Shown in pieces: positions 8,294 to 16,796 of a stretch of DNA of 64,000 nucleotides (positions are counted from its first letter, which is position 1; every line of letters begins with the position of its first letter). The stretch comes from Desulfurispora thermophila DSM 16022. GTDB taxonomy: Bacteria > Bacillota > Desulfotomaculia > Desulfotomaculales > Desulfurisporaceae. The notes beneath the pieces are model-generated. The model was not told the origin of the DNA, did no database searches, and saw only the letters and a program-made list of their open reading frames with translations. The translations under genes were made by a program, and so were the position numbers. The stretch is from positions 1-64,000 of the forward strand of contig NZ_AQWN01000004.1 in assembly GCF_000376385.1 (NCBI RefSeq), in the 5' to 3' direction.

Positions 8294-8550
8294 TTCAGCG
8301 CGAAGTTTTAGCTAACTGAAAGGAGCATGCGTTTTTGTGAACAGAGATAAATTGTCTTCTTTATGTGAGGAAAAACCGGGCAATACAGCAAGAAGATCCA
8401 TCTGCCATTGAGAAAGATCTGACAATGCTGATTAATTCAGCCCGGCGGATGTCGGAGCTCTGCACTTTGCCATGGTGGAAAACTGGCGGGAGGCATTTAA
8501 CAACACCCTGCAAAATGTGCGGGAAGGCAAGGAGTTTCGCCTGCCGGTGG
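8294..8550 (+). other. Intergenic region with decayed reading frame
   Basis: Plus-strand reading shows SAIEKDLTMLINSAR in one frame and, after a shift near 8447, LHFAMVENWREAFNNT and then [15 protein letters not shown] up to the convergent rmuC stop. The two pieces together look like one small protein broken by a frameshift. The family is not recognised. Confidence 0.35.
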
Positions 8551-10074
8551 CTATTCCGCCGGGGGCGCGGGCAGATCATGCCAGATACCCGCCAGGGCGC
8601 GGGGTTTTTTATCCACCCCCTCCAGCAGCGGCAGGTCGGGGGCGCTGGTGGCGCCCAGTTCCTTGAAGCGGCGGGCACTGACCAGCACCCGGCTTTCCAG
8701 TGAGCCCACAGCTTTGTTGTAGGACTCCACGCTTTTCTCCAGGTGTTTGCGCAGGTCGTGGAAGTGCCCGGCCAGAACGCCAATGCGCTCGTAAAGCTCT
8801 TTGCCCAGAGCGCTGATGGCCCGGGCGTTCTGGGCGATTTGCTCCTGGCGCCAGCCGTAGGCCACCGCTTTGAGCAGGGCGATCAGGGTGGTGGGGGTGG
8901 CCAGCAGCACCCGCCGGTCGGCGCCGTATTCTATCAGGGCGGGGTCCTGCTCCAGGGCGGCGCTGAAAAAGGTTTCTCCCGGCAAAAAGAGCACCACAAA
9001 TTCGGGCGCGGCGGCAAACTGGCTCCAGTAGGCCTTGGATTCCAGCACGCCAATGTGGGCGCGGATTTGCCTGGCGTGTTCTTTCAGTTTGAACTGGCGG
9101 GTGCCTTCATCGCTGGCTTCCATCGCCTCCAGATAGGCCTGCAGCGGCGCCTTGGCGTCCACCACAATGGTTTTCTGGTTGGGCAGGTGCACCACCAGAT
9201 CGGGGCGCAGCCGGCCCTGGTCGCTGTCCACCGTTACCTGTTCGGAAAAATCACAGTAGGGGACCATACCGGCCAGTTCCACCACGCGGCGCAGCTGGAT
9301 TTCCCCCCAGCGGCCCCGCACCACGGGCGCTTTCAAGGCTGTGACCAGACGATTGGTTTCGGACTGCAGGCGGGCGCCGGTATCCAGCAGGGCCTTCACC
9401 TGTTCGGTCAGTCCGGCGTAGGCCGCGGCGCGGGCCTTTTCCAGCTCCTGAATTTTGCTGTCCACTTTCTCCAGCGACTGCTGCAGCGGCTCCACCAGCC
9501 GGGCAATGGCCTGCTGCCTTTTTTCCAGATCCCCCCTGGCTCCTTCCTGAAATTTCTCCAGCGTGGCCCGGGCCAGCTCCAGAAAGGACTGGTTGTTGCT
9601 GTGCAGGGCCCGGGTGGCCAGGGCTTGAAAGGCATCGCTCAACTCCTGGCGGGCCTTTGTGAGCAGGGCCAGTTTTTCCTCGCTGGCTCTGCGCTCCTCG
9701 TCCAGCCGTGTTTGCAATTCGGCCAGCCGGGCTCGGGCCTGGGCGTTTTCCGCCTGCAGCCTGTCCAGCGTCTGCTGTAGCTCATCCACCCGGGCGGCCT
9801 TTTCCTGGGTGGCGGCCCGCCGGGCGGTCTCCTCCTCCAGCCTTGAGCGCAGTGTGCTGAGCTCGTTTGCCATCATAGCCAGCTGGTTTTGAGTATCCTG
9901 GTGTAGCTGTTCCCGGGCTTTCAGCTGTGCCGCCAGTTCCGCCCGTTCGGCCCCGCAGTCGGCCCTTCCCTTCTGGTAAGCGGTCCTGATCTGTCCGCGC
10001 AACAAAAGCCAGGCCAGCAGGATGCCCAGGAGTACTCCGGGCAAAAAGAAGTATATCGCGTTCAGACTTTCCAT
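8551..10074 (-). CDS. rmuC: DNA recombination protein RmuC
   Basis: 507 residues. One N-terminal membrane segment (about 8-24) is followed by a long coiled coil rich in Glu, Ala, Arg and Gln (about 30-235) and the RmuC domain, a PD-(D/E)xK-like fold (about 250-460) with the conserved stretches [21 protein letters not shown] and VVDAKAPL. RmuC limits inversions at short inverted repeats in Escherichia coli, and its precise chemistry is unsettled. TAGGAGG stands six bases before the ATG. It lies downstream of the MocR gene on the same strand. About 176 bases of its C-terminal coding region recur, nearly identical, in a pseudogene at 17.8-18.0 kb. Confidence 0.9.
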   Translation of the reverse strand: MESLNAIYFFLPGVLLGILLAWLLLRGQIRTAYQKGRADCGAERAELAAQLKAREQLHQDTQNQLAMMANELSTLRSRLEEETARRAATQEKAARVDELQQTLDRLQAENAQARARLAELQTRLDEERRASEEKLALLTKARQELSDAFQALATRALHSNNQSFLELARATLEKFQEGARGDLEKRQQAIARLVEPLQQSLEKVDSKIQELEKARAAAYAGLTEQVKALLDTGARLQSETNRLVTALKAPVVRGRWGEIQLRRVVELAGMVPYCDFSEQVTVDSDQGRLRPDLVVHLPNQKTIVVDAKAPLQAYLEAMEASDEGTRQFKLKEHARQIRAHIGVLESKAYWSQFAAAPEFVVLFLPGETFFSAALEQDPALIEYGADRRVLLATPTTLIALLKAVAYGWRQEQIAQNARAISALGKELYERIGVLAGHFHDLRKHLEKSVESYNKAVGSLESRVLVSARRFKELGATSAPDLPLLEGVDKKPRALAGIWHDLPAPPAE

Positions 10075-10211
10075 AGCCAGCCTCCTACCGGGTATTTTTT
10101 ATCGCATCGCCCAGAAGATACCCGCCTCTACAGGCGGGAGAGGCTTCACAACGGCGGTGTCCGGGACGGCCATAGGGATCAGCAGCATATGAGTTGTTCC
10201 CTCTTGGCCCC

Positions 10212-11750
10212 TCACACCATCGGCCTGGTACCCCATTCGGCAGTGGTGTCCTGCTCCTGCCCGGTGCGGTGCAGTCCGGCCAGCGCCCGGGCCAGGCGGC
10301 GGGCTCCTTCGGCCAGCTGTTCCGCCGGATGGGTGACGAAGCACAGGCGCATTTCCTGCACGCTTTCCCGCGGTGGCTGGTCGTAAAAGGCTTCTCCCGG
10401 CACGAAAAAAAGCCGCTGGCCAATGGCTTCCCGCAGCAAATTCCTGATGCGGGCGGTGCCGCGCAGGCGGCACCAGAGGTAAAAACCCCCCGCCGGCAGG
10501 TCGAAATCCAGATGGTTGCCGGCATAGCGCTGCAGAGCTTTCACCAGCGCATCGCGGCGCTTTTTGTATTCCCGGCGCAGCATGGCCAGGTGGTCGGGCA
10601 GGAAGTCTTCCAGCAGTAGGCGGGACAAAAGCCACTGCGCCAGGTTGTTGCTGTGCAGGTCCACCAGTTGCTTTTCCAGGGCCATGCGGTTCACCAGGGC
10701 GGGGTGGGCCACCAGGTAACCCAGGCGCAGGCCCGGGCAGAGAATTTTGGAAAAAGTGCCCAGGTAAACCACACCGCCCGCCTGATCCAGCGCTTTCAGC
10801 GGGGGCGGGGGCGGTGCGTCGTAGTAGAGGTCGCCGTAGGGGTCGTCCTCCAGAATGATCAGCCGGTGCCGGGTGGCCAGGCGCAGTAGCTCCCGGCGTT
10901 GTCCTTCCGGCATTAACCGTCCGGTGGGGTTGTGAAAATTGGGTATGGTGTAAAGCAGTTTGGGCCGGTAGCGCACCAGACAGTCCTCCAGCCAGGCCAG
11001 CGGAAAAGAGCTGGTGCGCGGCAGGTTTATGATGCGCGCCCCGCAGGCGCGGAAAACCTGGTGGGCGGCAATATAAGTGGGGGATTCCAGCACGGCATAG
11101 TCTCCGGGCTCCAGGAGCGCTTTTGCGGTCAAGTACAGGCCCTGCTGGGACCCGGCTGTGATTATGATACTTTCGGCTGTGGTGTCAATGCCTTTGCCCG
11201 CCAGCCACCCGGTCAGCAATTGACGCAGGGGCTCGTATCCCGCAGTGGAGATGTGGCCGAAAGCGGCCCTTTCTTTCCGGGCGGTGATGCCGCCAAAGAG
11301 CTTTTGCATCCTTTCCAGCGGGTAAAAGGCCGGGTCGGGCAGACCGGCGGCCAGCGATATGGTGCCGGGCGCCATGTTTACATTCAGCAAATCTCTGATA
11401 ATGCCAGCATATGGTGAAGCGGGAAAGGAGGCCAAAAGCTGCGCCCAGGGGAGGGATTGCGACCAGCCGCTTGCCGGGCCGGTTGTTTCTGTTGGACCGG
11501 TCACATAAGTGCCACTGCCCACCCGGCTGGTTACCAGCCCCTGCTCTTCCAGGTGGCGGTAGGCGCTTTGAGCTGTGGTGCGGCTCACGCCCAGCAGAGC
11601 CGCCAGCTCCCGTTCCGGTGGCAGTTTGCTGCCCGGCGGCAGGGTGTGGTCGGCTATTTTGGCCGCCAGCAGGTCGGCCAGCTGCAAATAGAGCGGTTGT
11701 TTGGCAGTGCGCTCCAGGTGACAGCCAGTCAAAAAATTGGATATATCCAT
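10212..11750 (-). CDS. MocR-type GntR regulator with aminotransferase domain
   Basis: 512 residues from the ATG at 11750. Residues about 17-85 form a GntR winged helix-turn-helix (PPGSKLPPERELAALLG, then SRTTAQSAYRHLEEQGL). The rest is a fold-type I PLP-dependent aminotransferase domain with the PLP-lysine region GTFSKILCPGLRLGY near residue 330. MocR proteins sense PLP or amino compounds and regulate neighbouring genes. The gene is divergent from azlCD, with an inverted repeat between them, so control of branched-chain amino-acid export is a reasonable inference. The start could also be slightly upstream, since an AGGAG lies 15 bases before the ATG. Confidence 0.85.
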   Translation of the reverse strand: MDISNFLTGCHLERTAKQPLYLQLADLLAAKIADHTLPPGSKLPPERELAALLGVSRTTAQSAYRHLEEQGLVTSRVGSGTYVTGPTETTGPASGWSQSLPWAQLLASFPASPYAGIIRDLLNVNMAPGTISLAAGLPDPAFYPLERMQKLFGGITARKERAAFGHISTAGYEPLRQLLTGWLAGKGIDTTAESIIITAGSQQGLYLTAKALLEPGDYAVLESPTYIAAHQVFRACGARIINLPRTSSFPLAWLEDCLVRYRPKLLYTIPNFHNPTGRLMPEGQRRELLRLATRHRLIILEDDPYGDLYYDAPPPPPLKALDQAGGVVYLGTFSKILCPGLRLGYLVAHPALVNRMALEKQLVDLHSNNLAQWLLSRLLLEDFLPDHLAMLRREYKKRRDALVKALQRYAGNHLDFDLPAGGFYLWCRLRGTARIRNLLREAIGQRLFFVPGEAFYDQPPRESVQEMRLCFVTHPAEQLAEGARRLARALAGLHRTGQEQDTTAEWGTRPMV

Positions 11751-11769
11751 AAGGGCCTTTTCAACTCCT

Positions 11770-11809
11770 AATAGCCAATTATCTGGCCAATAACACAAAA
11801 TTGGCTATT
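11770..11809. promoter_or_regulatory. Putative MocR operator
   Basis: Perfect inverted repeat AATAGCCAATT (11770-11780) and AATTGGCTATT (11799-11809), with a third half-site TGGCCAATAA (11785-11794) in direct orientation between them. It sits between the divergent mocR and azlC genes. A direct plus inverted layout of half-sites is typical of MocR operators. Confidence 0.6.
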
Positions 11810-11836
11810 TACTTTGGCTTTCCTGCCGGCTAACAT
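11808..11836 (+). promoter_or_regulatory. Putative sigma-A promoter for azlCD
   Basis: TTTACT, 17 bases, TAACAT (4/6 in each hexamer). The -35 overlaps the right arm of the operator, so binding there would block it. Confidence 0.4.
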
Positions 11837-11872
11837 AGAAAAAATTCTGCATGGAGGCGAGGGAAGGAGAAA

Positions 11873-12607
11873 ATGAGCACGGAGATGATTGTGGAGCGTC
11901 AGTTCCGGCCGGGCGGCCGGCAGGAATTCCTGAGCGGTGTGGGGGAGAGTCTGCCGGTGCTGCTGGGTGTGTTGCCCTTTGGCCTGGCCTGCGGGGTGAT
12001 GGGGCGCACAGTGGGCCTTACGGCGATGGAAACAGTGGCCATGTCGGTGTTTGTTTTTGCCGGTTCGGCGCAGTTTGTTTCACTGACCATGCTGGGTGCC
12101 GGTATTACCGCACCGGGCATTATTATATTAACCACTCTGCTGATTAACCTGCGGCACATTTTAATGGGTGCTTCCCTGGCACCCTACCTGCTGCGGCTGC
12201 CCCTGTGGTGGCAGGCTCTGTTGGCCTTCGGGATGGCTGATGAAACCTATGCTTTAACCATCGGCCGCATCCAGAGAAGCGGCTATCACCACCTGTATCA
12301 GTTGGGCTGTAACCTGGCCTTTTACTGCACCTGGGTGACATCCACCGCGGCCGGGGTGTACCTGGGTGGCTATATACCGGATCCCATGGCTCTGGGGCTG
12401 GATTTTGCCATGCCGGCCATGTTTTTGGCCCTGCTGGTACCTCGCCTGCAGGACCGGGTTGGGGTAGTGGTCTGCATTGTGGCCGCCGTTACGGCCCTGC
12501 TGGGCGCCCTTTATCTGCCGGGCAAGTGGTACATTCTGCTGGCCGGAGTGGTGGCCAGCGGTGTGGGCGGTCTGCTGGAAGGGAGGCGGAAAGCCGGTGC
12601 GTGCTGA
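11873..12607 (+). CDS. azlC: Branched-chain amino acid exporter, large subunit AzlC
   Basis: 244 residues, about seven to eight membrane segments. The AzlC signature regions are visible: LPFGLACGVMG, then VFAGSAQFVSLTM, INLRHILMGASL and FGMADETYAL. AzlC with AzlD exports branched-chain amino acids, giving azaleucine resistance in Bacillus. GGAAGGAG lies just before the ATG. The downstream azlD starts inside the last codons of this gene. It is divergent from the MocR regulator. Which amino acid is exported here is not known. Confidence 0.9.
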   Translation: MSTEMIVERQFRPGGRQEFLSGVGESLPVLLGVLPFGLACGVMGRTVGLTAMETVAMSVFVFAGSAQFVSLTMLGAGITAPGIIILTTLLINLRHILMGASLAPYLLRLPLWWQALLAFGMADETYALTIGRIQRSGYHHLYQLGCNLAFYCTWVTSTAAGVYLGGYIPDPMALGLDFAMPAMFLALLVPRLQDRVGVVVCIVAAVTALLGALYLPGKWYILLAGVVASGVGGLLEGRRKAGAC

Positions 12608-12920
12608 AATTATTCTGCTCATTGCCGGGATGACTGCGGTCACTTTTTTTACCCGCTTCATCAGTTTTCTGGTTTTCCGGCAGACGGGGGTGCCGGCCAG
12701 CCTGGAGAAATGGCTGGGGCATGTTCCCACCGCCATCCTCACCGCGCTGATTGTGCCCTCCCTGCTCCTGCCGGCCGGTGAGCTGGACATAAGTTTATCC
12801 AATCCCTATCTGCTGGCCGGGGTGGTGGCGGCGGTAACGGCTTTTAAGACTCGCAATGTGCTCATGACCATGGGGTTGGGCATGGCGGTGATGCTCACTT
12901 TGCGCCTGGTGGTGCTTTGA
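12597..12920 (+). CDS. azlD: Branched-chain amino acid exporter, small subunit AzlD
   Basis: 107 residues, four membrane segments. It has the AzlD pattern: an early GMTAVTFFTRF segment, then a conserved VPTAILTALIVP and a final membrane helix rich in Met and Leu. The start is a GTG at 12597, overlapping the azlC stop by 11 bases, with GGGAGGCGG in front. Overlap implies translational coupling, as expected for two subunits of one exporter. It ends the operon, and the next gene is convergent. Confidence 0.85.
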   Translation: MRAEIILLIAGMTAVTFFTRFISFLVFRQTGVPASLEKWLGHVPTAILTALIVPSLLLPAGELDISLSNPYLLAGVVAAVTAFKTRNVLMTMGLGMAVMLTLRLVVL

Positions 12921-12986
12921 GCCCAGCGGGAGCGGTTCAGCCACCGGTACCGCTACAGGGATGGTGAGGCGAAGCAGGGGCACGGG

Positions 12987-13661
12987 CTAGCCTCCCAGGG
13001 TGATATCCTGCGTTTCATACCAGTTGAGCGCCTGGTAAAAATGCTCCGGTGCAAAATCGGGCCACAGTTCATCAACCACATAGAAATCGGCATAAATGGA
13101 CTGCACGGGCAAAAAACCGCTCAGCCGCCTCCTCCCACCCCAGCGGATAATCAGGTCGATGCGGGATATTTCGGCGGAAGCTATGGAATCCAGCAGGCCT
13201 CTGGCCGGGGCGTTGGCGCTGGATAGAAAATGTTTTTGGGCATGGCTTAAATCCCACTTCCAGCCGTAATTGACCAGGAAATTTATCCGGATCAGATCTT
13301 TGCCAAAGGTGTGCCTTTTGGTGTACGGGAGCAATTCCCGGGGAAACAGTGGGGAGTGATAATCTCCAATCACCAGCAAGGAAGCATCCCTGTGGGCCAG
13401 CATGTTTACCGCATCGACGCAGGCTTTCTGAAAAGCTTGTCGCTGCACGGAAGGGCGCCTGGTGTTGTCCTGGGTGAAACCGTAAAAAGTCAGCTCCTGT
13501 ATGCCCAGTTCTACGCACATTTCATAGAGCATCAGCCCCGGTTCCAGCCCCTTTTCGTAACCTGCCTCTTTGGGCAGGCCGTTTTTTACTGCCCATCTTC
13601 TGTTACCGTCGGGAATAACCCCTATGTGGCGGGGGATTCTTTTTAGCTTTGGCCTGTTCAT
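12987..13661 (-). CDS. Cis-prenyltransferase (UppS family) homologue
   Basis: 224 residues. It contains the family P-loop-like motif HIGVIPDGNRRWA and the C-terminal RLSGFLPVQSIYADFY followed by ELWPDF. Normal enzymes make undecaprenyl diphosphate for cell-wall lipid carriers. This copy departs at the motif usually written RTxGE, which here reads RWGGR, and is somewhat short, so it may make a shorter product or have another role. It is not in the usual place of uppS (frr-uppS-cdsA), so it is probably a second copy. The ATG at 13661 has GAGG 8 bases upstream, whereas the GTG at 13670 is less likely. Confidence 0.75.
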   Translation of the reverse strand: MNRPKLKRIPRHIGVIPDGNRRWAVKNGLPKEAGYEKGLEPGLMLYEMCVELGIQELTFYGFTQDNTRRPSVQRQAFQKACVDAVNMLAHRDASLLVIGDYHSPLFPRELLPYTKRHTFGKDLIRINFLVNYGWKWDLSHAQKHFLSSANAPARGLLDSIASAEISRIDLIIRWGGRRRLSGFLPVQSIYADFYVVDELWPDFAPEHFYQALNWYETQDITLGG

Positions 13662-13783
13662 GCGGTTCACCTCGCACAGAAAGGTTATCCAGAACAGGAT
13701 AAATTTATACTGCTACCGGGGGTTGGTTGCTGGGCCGGAATGGGGCTTTCTGTTCTAAAAGTTTCAAAGTTAGTTAAAGAGGG

Positions 13784-13812
13784 CAGCGGTTGATCCGCTG
13801 TCCAATTTTTTT
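13784..13812 (+). terminator. Rho-independent terminator
   Basis: CAGCGG-TTGAT-CCGCTG followed by TCCAATTTTTTT. It reads on the plus strand, although no plus-strand gene lies directly upstream. Confidence 0.6.
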
Positions 13813-13854
13813 GGTTTTAAGGGCGGCTATTTTTAACAAAAAATGCAAAATTAC

Positions 13855-13883
13855 GTCACACTTAGAAAATAAAACCATATAAT
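13855..13883 (+). promoter_or_regulatory. Sigma-E-like sporulation promoter
   Basis: GTCACACT, 13 bases, CATATAAT. Compared with the Bacillus sigma-E consensus (GTCATATT, 13-15, CATACAAT) this is 6/8 and 7/8. It lies 150 bases before the Cys-rich protein and fits expression in the mother cell. Confidence 0.45.
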
Positions 13884-14032
13884 GTAACAAAAATGTGATA
13901 TGCAAAAGAAAAGTTCAGGCCATGGTCTGGGGGTCATGACACGGGGGGGATGCTGCGGGAGAAAACAAACGTGTCGGTTAACGGCAATGTTAACGGCAAT
14001 ATTTAAAAAATTTTTTAGGAGGTTGTTTAATT

Positions 14033-15007
14033 ATGGCTATCAGACCTGGTAAGTGCCCTACTCTTCCGGATGGCACTCCCAATTGCCCGCCATTTACTGA
14101 AAAAGACTGCATTGAAGTGCTCAAGGTTTACGACCAGTGCGTGAAAGAGGACGAACTTGTAAGCTTTAACCAGGTTGACGCTGTAATCTGTAATGCTTTG
14201 CTGCTTCCCATTCAACCTACCGACGTCATCACATGCACTGTAACAACTCCTTTGAGCTGCACAGTAACATTCGGGGATTTCACTACACCGTTTTTCCGGA
14301 GAATAAGAGTTTTTCAAAGCATAGGCGTAAATGTGGTTGTAACAAGAGGCGCTCTCCAAGTCTGCAACTTCAATACAACTTTGAGCAGTTTTCAGACAAT
14401 TGTTCTGTGGGCTCCGCCCGGTACATTTGTTGAGTGTGTACCCCTTACTGTTGGGGAATGTACCTGTGAGTTAGTGGAAGTTAATGGACAACAGTTTATT
14501 ACTTGTAGTGTAACAGTTTGTAAAGATATTCAGGTAAAAGCTTTTGTTAAATTGCTTGTGCCCAGCTACGGCTTCTGCGAGCAGGTACCCTGCCAGCCCG
14601 CCCCCGAGGATGGAATAGAGTGCCCGCCTGAGCCCAAGTACCCGACGCAATTGTGTCAGTTCCCGCCGGTGGTAACAATACAAGATAACGGCGTCGGTAT
14701 CCAAGGTGTGGTTGTTAACATCGATAGAAACGCCCAGACGATTACCAAGACAACCGTTGCTCCAAACGGGGACGCCGTCTTTGACACAATTGGCGCAATT
14801 GCCGGCGGTATTGATGTAATTCGGTTCGTTTTGGACAGCAAGCAGGTGGTTTTCGCCGTGCCGGTTGAATTCCTGGGCGCGGACGGCAACCTGCACGACA
14901 GTGCAACCGCATGTACCATCAGGTTTAACAGGATAGCAACAAGTCCGACCCAGCAATTTGAAGTTTTCATTGACAATGTTCAACTCCAGGGTGTAATTGA
15001 TCCCTGA
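14033..15007 (+). CDS. Cys-rich protein, candidate spore coat/exosporium component
   Basis: 324 residues with about 19 cysteines spread along the chain and no signal peptide. The first 190 residues are beta-rich and resemble DUF3794-type sporulation proteins (long runs of alternating Val, Thr, Cys, and a cationic FFRRIRVFQ segment). Residues about 215-290 look like a transthyretin/Ig-like domain (VQGVVVNIDR-type strands). TTTAGGAGG precedes the ATG at normal spacing. The sigma-E-like promoter upstream, the many cysteines and the nearby related gene at 15.2-16.1 kb suggest a spore-surface protein that is cross-linked by disulfides. This is inference, and no characterised homologue is recognised. 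Confidence 0.65.
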   Translation: MAIRPGKCPTLPDGTPNCPPFTEKDCIEVLKVYDQCVKEDELVSFNQVDAVICNALLLPIQPTDVITCTVTTPLSCTVTFGDFTTPFFRRIRVFQSIGVNVVVTRGALQVCNFNTTLSSFQTIVLWAPPGTFVECVPLTVGECTCELVEVNGQQFITCSVTVCKDIQVKAFVKLLVPSYGFCEQVPCQPAPEDGIECPPEPKYPTQLCQFPPVVTIQDNGVGIQGVVVNIDRNAQTITKTTVAPNGDAVFDTIGAIAGGIDVIRFVLDSKQVVFAVPVEFLGADGNLHDSATACTIRFNRIATSPTQQFEVFIDNVQLQGVIDP

Positions 15008-15029
15008 GGTTAACAGTACCGGGAAAGTA

Positions 15030-15063
15030 GCGCCGGTAATTCTACCATAGTAATTACCGGCGC
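15030..15063 (+). terminator. Hairpin after Cys-rich gene
   Basis: Perfect 12-bp stem GCGCCGGTAATT/AATTACCGGCGC with a 10-base loop, 22 bases after the stop codon. It has no T-tract and is probably an RNA-stabilising 3' hairpin that precedes the real terminator. Confidence 0.5.
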
Positions 15064-15078
15064 GCCGGTAGATAAACT

Positions 15079-15116
15079 AAAGGCAGCGGCTTGCTCCGCT
15101 GCCTTTGGTTGTTTTC
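15079..15116 (+). terminator. Rho-independent terminator
   Basis: AAAGGCAGCGG/CCGCTGCCTTT, 11-bp stem, six-base loop, then GGTTGTTTT. Second hairpin in tandem after the Cys-rich gene. Confidence 0.7.
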
Positions 15117-15228
15117 GATTTGCAGGCTTTCGGCAGTAGTGCAAAAATGCTTTTCCGCAGGGAGGGGCCGGGAGGTTTTCACGAAGTACGCTTTCATCCG
15201 TCCAACCGGACGGTTTAAATCTTTACCT

Positions 15229-16149
15229 TCACCCACCCTTGCCCGGGGGCTTCGGGGGCGGGTAATTGGGTAGGATATTTTTTCCCAGGCCGGGGCGGCT
15301 GGGTATTTGCGCCAGAAACTCTGTTGACTTGATTTTCTTGTTTGAGGGCGGCACGTATTGCGCAAGGCTTTGCATGCCTGATTCTTCGGGGGTGTGGAAA
15401 ATGAACGAGGGCGGCAGTTCAATTTTGGTATTTTTTTTCGCTGGCTCCGCTTTTCCTGGTTTTGGGCGCAGGGCTTCCCGGCCGGTATTTTTCTCTTCTT
15501 CCCGCTGGCGGATAATTTTCAGGACAAGGTCGGCCAGCATTTCCGGATGGACATGCACCGGGCTGGCTTGAGTTTCGGCCTTTGTTTGAACCTCTTCGGC
15601 GGGTGGCCGGTCGGCTCTTTTTTCCGTGGCACCGGGGCTTGCCCCTTCATTTTGTCCCCGGTTATCTGTTTTAACCCCTGCAGGCAAAGCCACGACCGGT
15701 TCCGGCCCGGTTTCTTGAACCTGCATTATCTCAGCTGTAATTTCACCTTCGACCTGCACTTCCACCCATGTAGCATTGGATACGAAGTTTCTTACTGAAT
15801 CGAACAGCCCCGAACTGACCGGTTTACCTTCCCTGGTATGCACCTGCAGCGGCCGGCTAAAGTAAACCTGTAATTCAATCTCGCCCGGCAGATTCCCCAA
15901 CTCTGCTATTTCCTGGCAAAAAGTCCTGGTGGTTATTTGGGTGTCATAGGTAGCACTGTTTTCAAATGCTCCTTTAGGATAGCACAGGATAAGGTCATAT
16001 TGGCCGATGGCCAGGATTTTCTTTTCGGAAAACAACTCGCCTGACAAGGTTATGTTGGTAATTTTACAGGTTATGGGGTGTCCGGCCAGGGGCAGGTTAA
16101 AAAAGGACCGGAAATCCTTTTTAAAACTGGCAATTCTGTGTTTGGACAC
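15229..16149 (-). CDS. DUF3794-like sporulation-associated protein
   Basis: 306 residues. The N-terminal half (about 1-150) is a beta-rich domain like that of the Cys-rich neighbour and of SipL-type coat proteins (GHPITCKITNITLSG, YDLILCYPKG, WVEVQVEGEI). The second half is low in complexity, rich in Pro, Glu, Lys and Ala, with no clear fold. The open frame begins with a TTG at 16188, but GAGGGG six bases before a GTG at 16149 makes that the better start. It is the second gene of a minus-strand pair with the acidic protein at 16231-16671. A role on the spore surface is inferred from the domain and context. Confidence 0.55.
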   Translation of the reverse strand: MSKHRIASFKKDFRSFFNLPLAGHPITCKITNITLSGELFSEKKILAIGQYDLILCYPKGAFENSATYDTQITTRTFCQEIAELGNLPGEIELQVYFSRPLQVHTREGKPVSSGLFDSVRNFVSNATWVEVQVEGEITAEIMQVQETGPEPVVALPAGVKTDNRGQNEGASPGATEKRADRPPAEEVQTKAETQASPVHVHPEMLADLVLKIIRQREEEKNTGREALRPKPGKAEPAKKNTKIELPPSFIFHTPEESGMQSLAQYVPPSNKKIKSTEFLAQIPSRPGLGKNILPNYPPPKPPGKGG

Positions 16150-16230
16150 TGCTATCCCCTCTTTTCTCAAAAGTGGAGATGTAGCCAAAAGGGAGGAATT
16201 AATTCCCTCCCTTTTGATATCGGAGGTAGC

Positions 16231-16671
16231 CTACCGGTCCGGTATTCGCTTCCTGCAGCGCAGCGGGCTGGAATTGGCCGGATGGTTGGCGCTTTGCGGA
16301 TAAAAACGCTGCCCGTAATAGTGTTCAATGGTTTGTTCATCCAGGCCGAATGATTTGTAATATTCCAAAATGCTTTGCGGTATCATCCGCCGGGAATGTT
16401 TTTGGGCGGTAGCGTGCGGTTCAGGGTTATTCTTTACGGTCTCGTCTTTGAGCTCTTGTCTCTTTTCTTCTTCTTGATCCAATACCATTTCTGTTCCTGC
16501 TTTTAAGTCAGCCACTTCTGTTTTTGCTTCGGTATCAGAGACTTCTATATCAGCTTTGGGTTCAGCAATTTCTGTATTAACTTCCGGGCTGAAAGCTTTC
16601 TCTTCATCAGCAGCCGTCAACCCTTTATTTTCGGATGTCACGGTTGGCAGCTCCACACCTTCAAATTCCAT
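16231..16671 (-). CDS. Acidic low-complexity protein of unknown function
   Basis: 146 residues. The first 90 residues are strongly acidic with short irregular repeats (EVNTEIAEPKADIEVSD, then TEAKTEVADLKAGTE). A compact conserved-looking C-terminal segment, SILEYYKSFGLDEQTIE followed by HYYGQRFYP, may be an interaction motif. No family is recognised. The ATG is directly preceded by a run of seven T and the Shine-Dalgarno GGGGG, which is buried in one arm of a 15-bp inverted repeat. It is likely co-transcribed with the DUF3794-like gene, 81 bases downstream. Confidence 0.55.
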   Translation of the reverse strand: MEFEGVELPTVTSENKGLTAADEEKAFSPEVNTEIAEPKADIEVSDTEAKTEVADLKAGTEMVLDQEEEKRQELKDETVKNNPEPHATAQKHSRRMIPQSILEYYKSFGLDEQTIEHYYGQRFYPQSANHPANSSPLRCRKRIPDR

Positions 16672-16676
16672 AAAAA

Positions 16677-16779
16677 AACCCCCTTGCTTATTAAGAGTTG
16701 ACCAAAATAAAACCTTTTCTGGTTATTATATGCAACTCTTACCAAATTGCTACAATTCGCATTTATAAGCAAGGGGGTT
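16677..16779 (-). promoter_or_regulatory. Terminator/RBS-sequestering inverted repeat
   Basis: AACCCCCTTGCTTAT (16677-16691) and its exact complement (16765-16779). On the minus strand the distal arm contains the GGGGG ribosome binding site of the next gene and is followed by T7 and its ATG, so the same hairpin can be a terminator of the upstream CAP gene and a block on translation. An inner 8-bp repeat, AAGAGTTG/CAACTCTT, lies between the arms. Confidence 0.6.
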
Positions 16780-16796
16780 GTTTAGTTTTTTTATTT

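Noticed and set aside
8743-9780. 345-residue plus-strand frame across rmuC
   Set aside because: Gly/Gln/His-rich shadow frame of the minus-strand rmuC gene.
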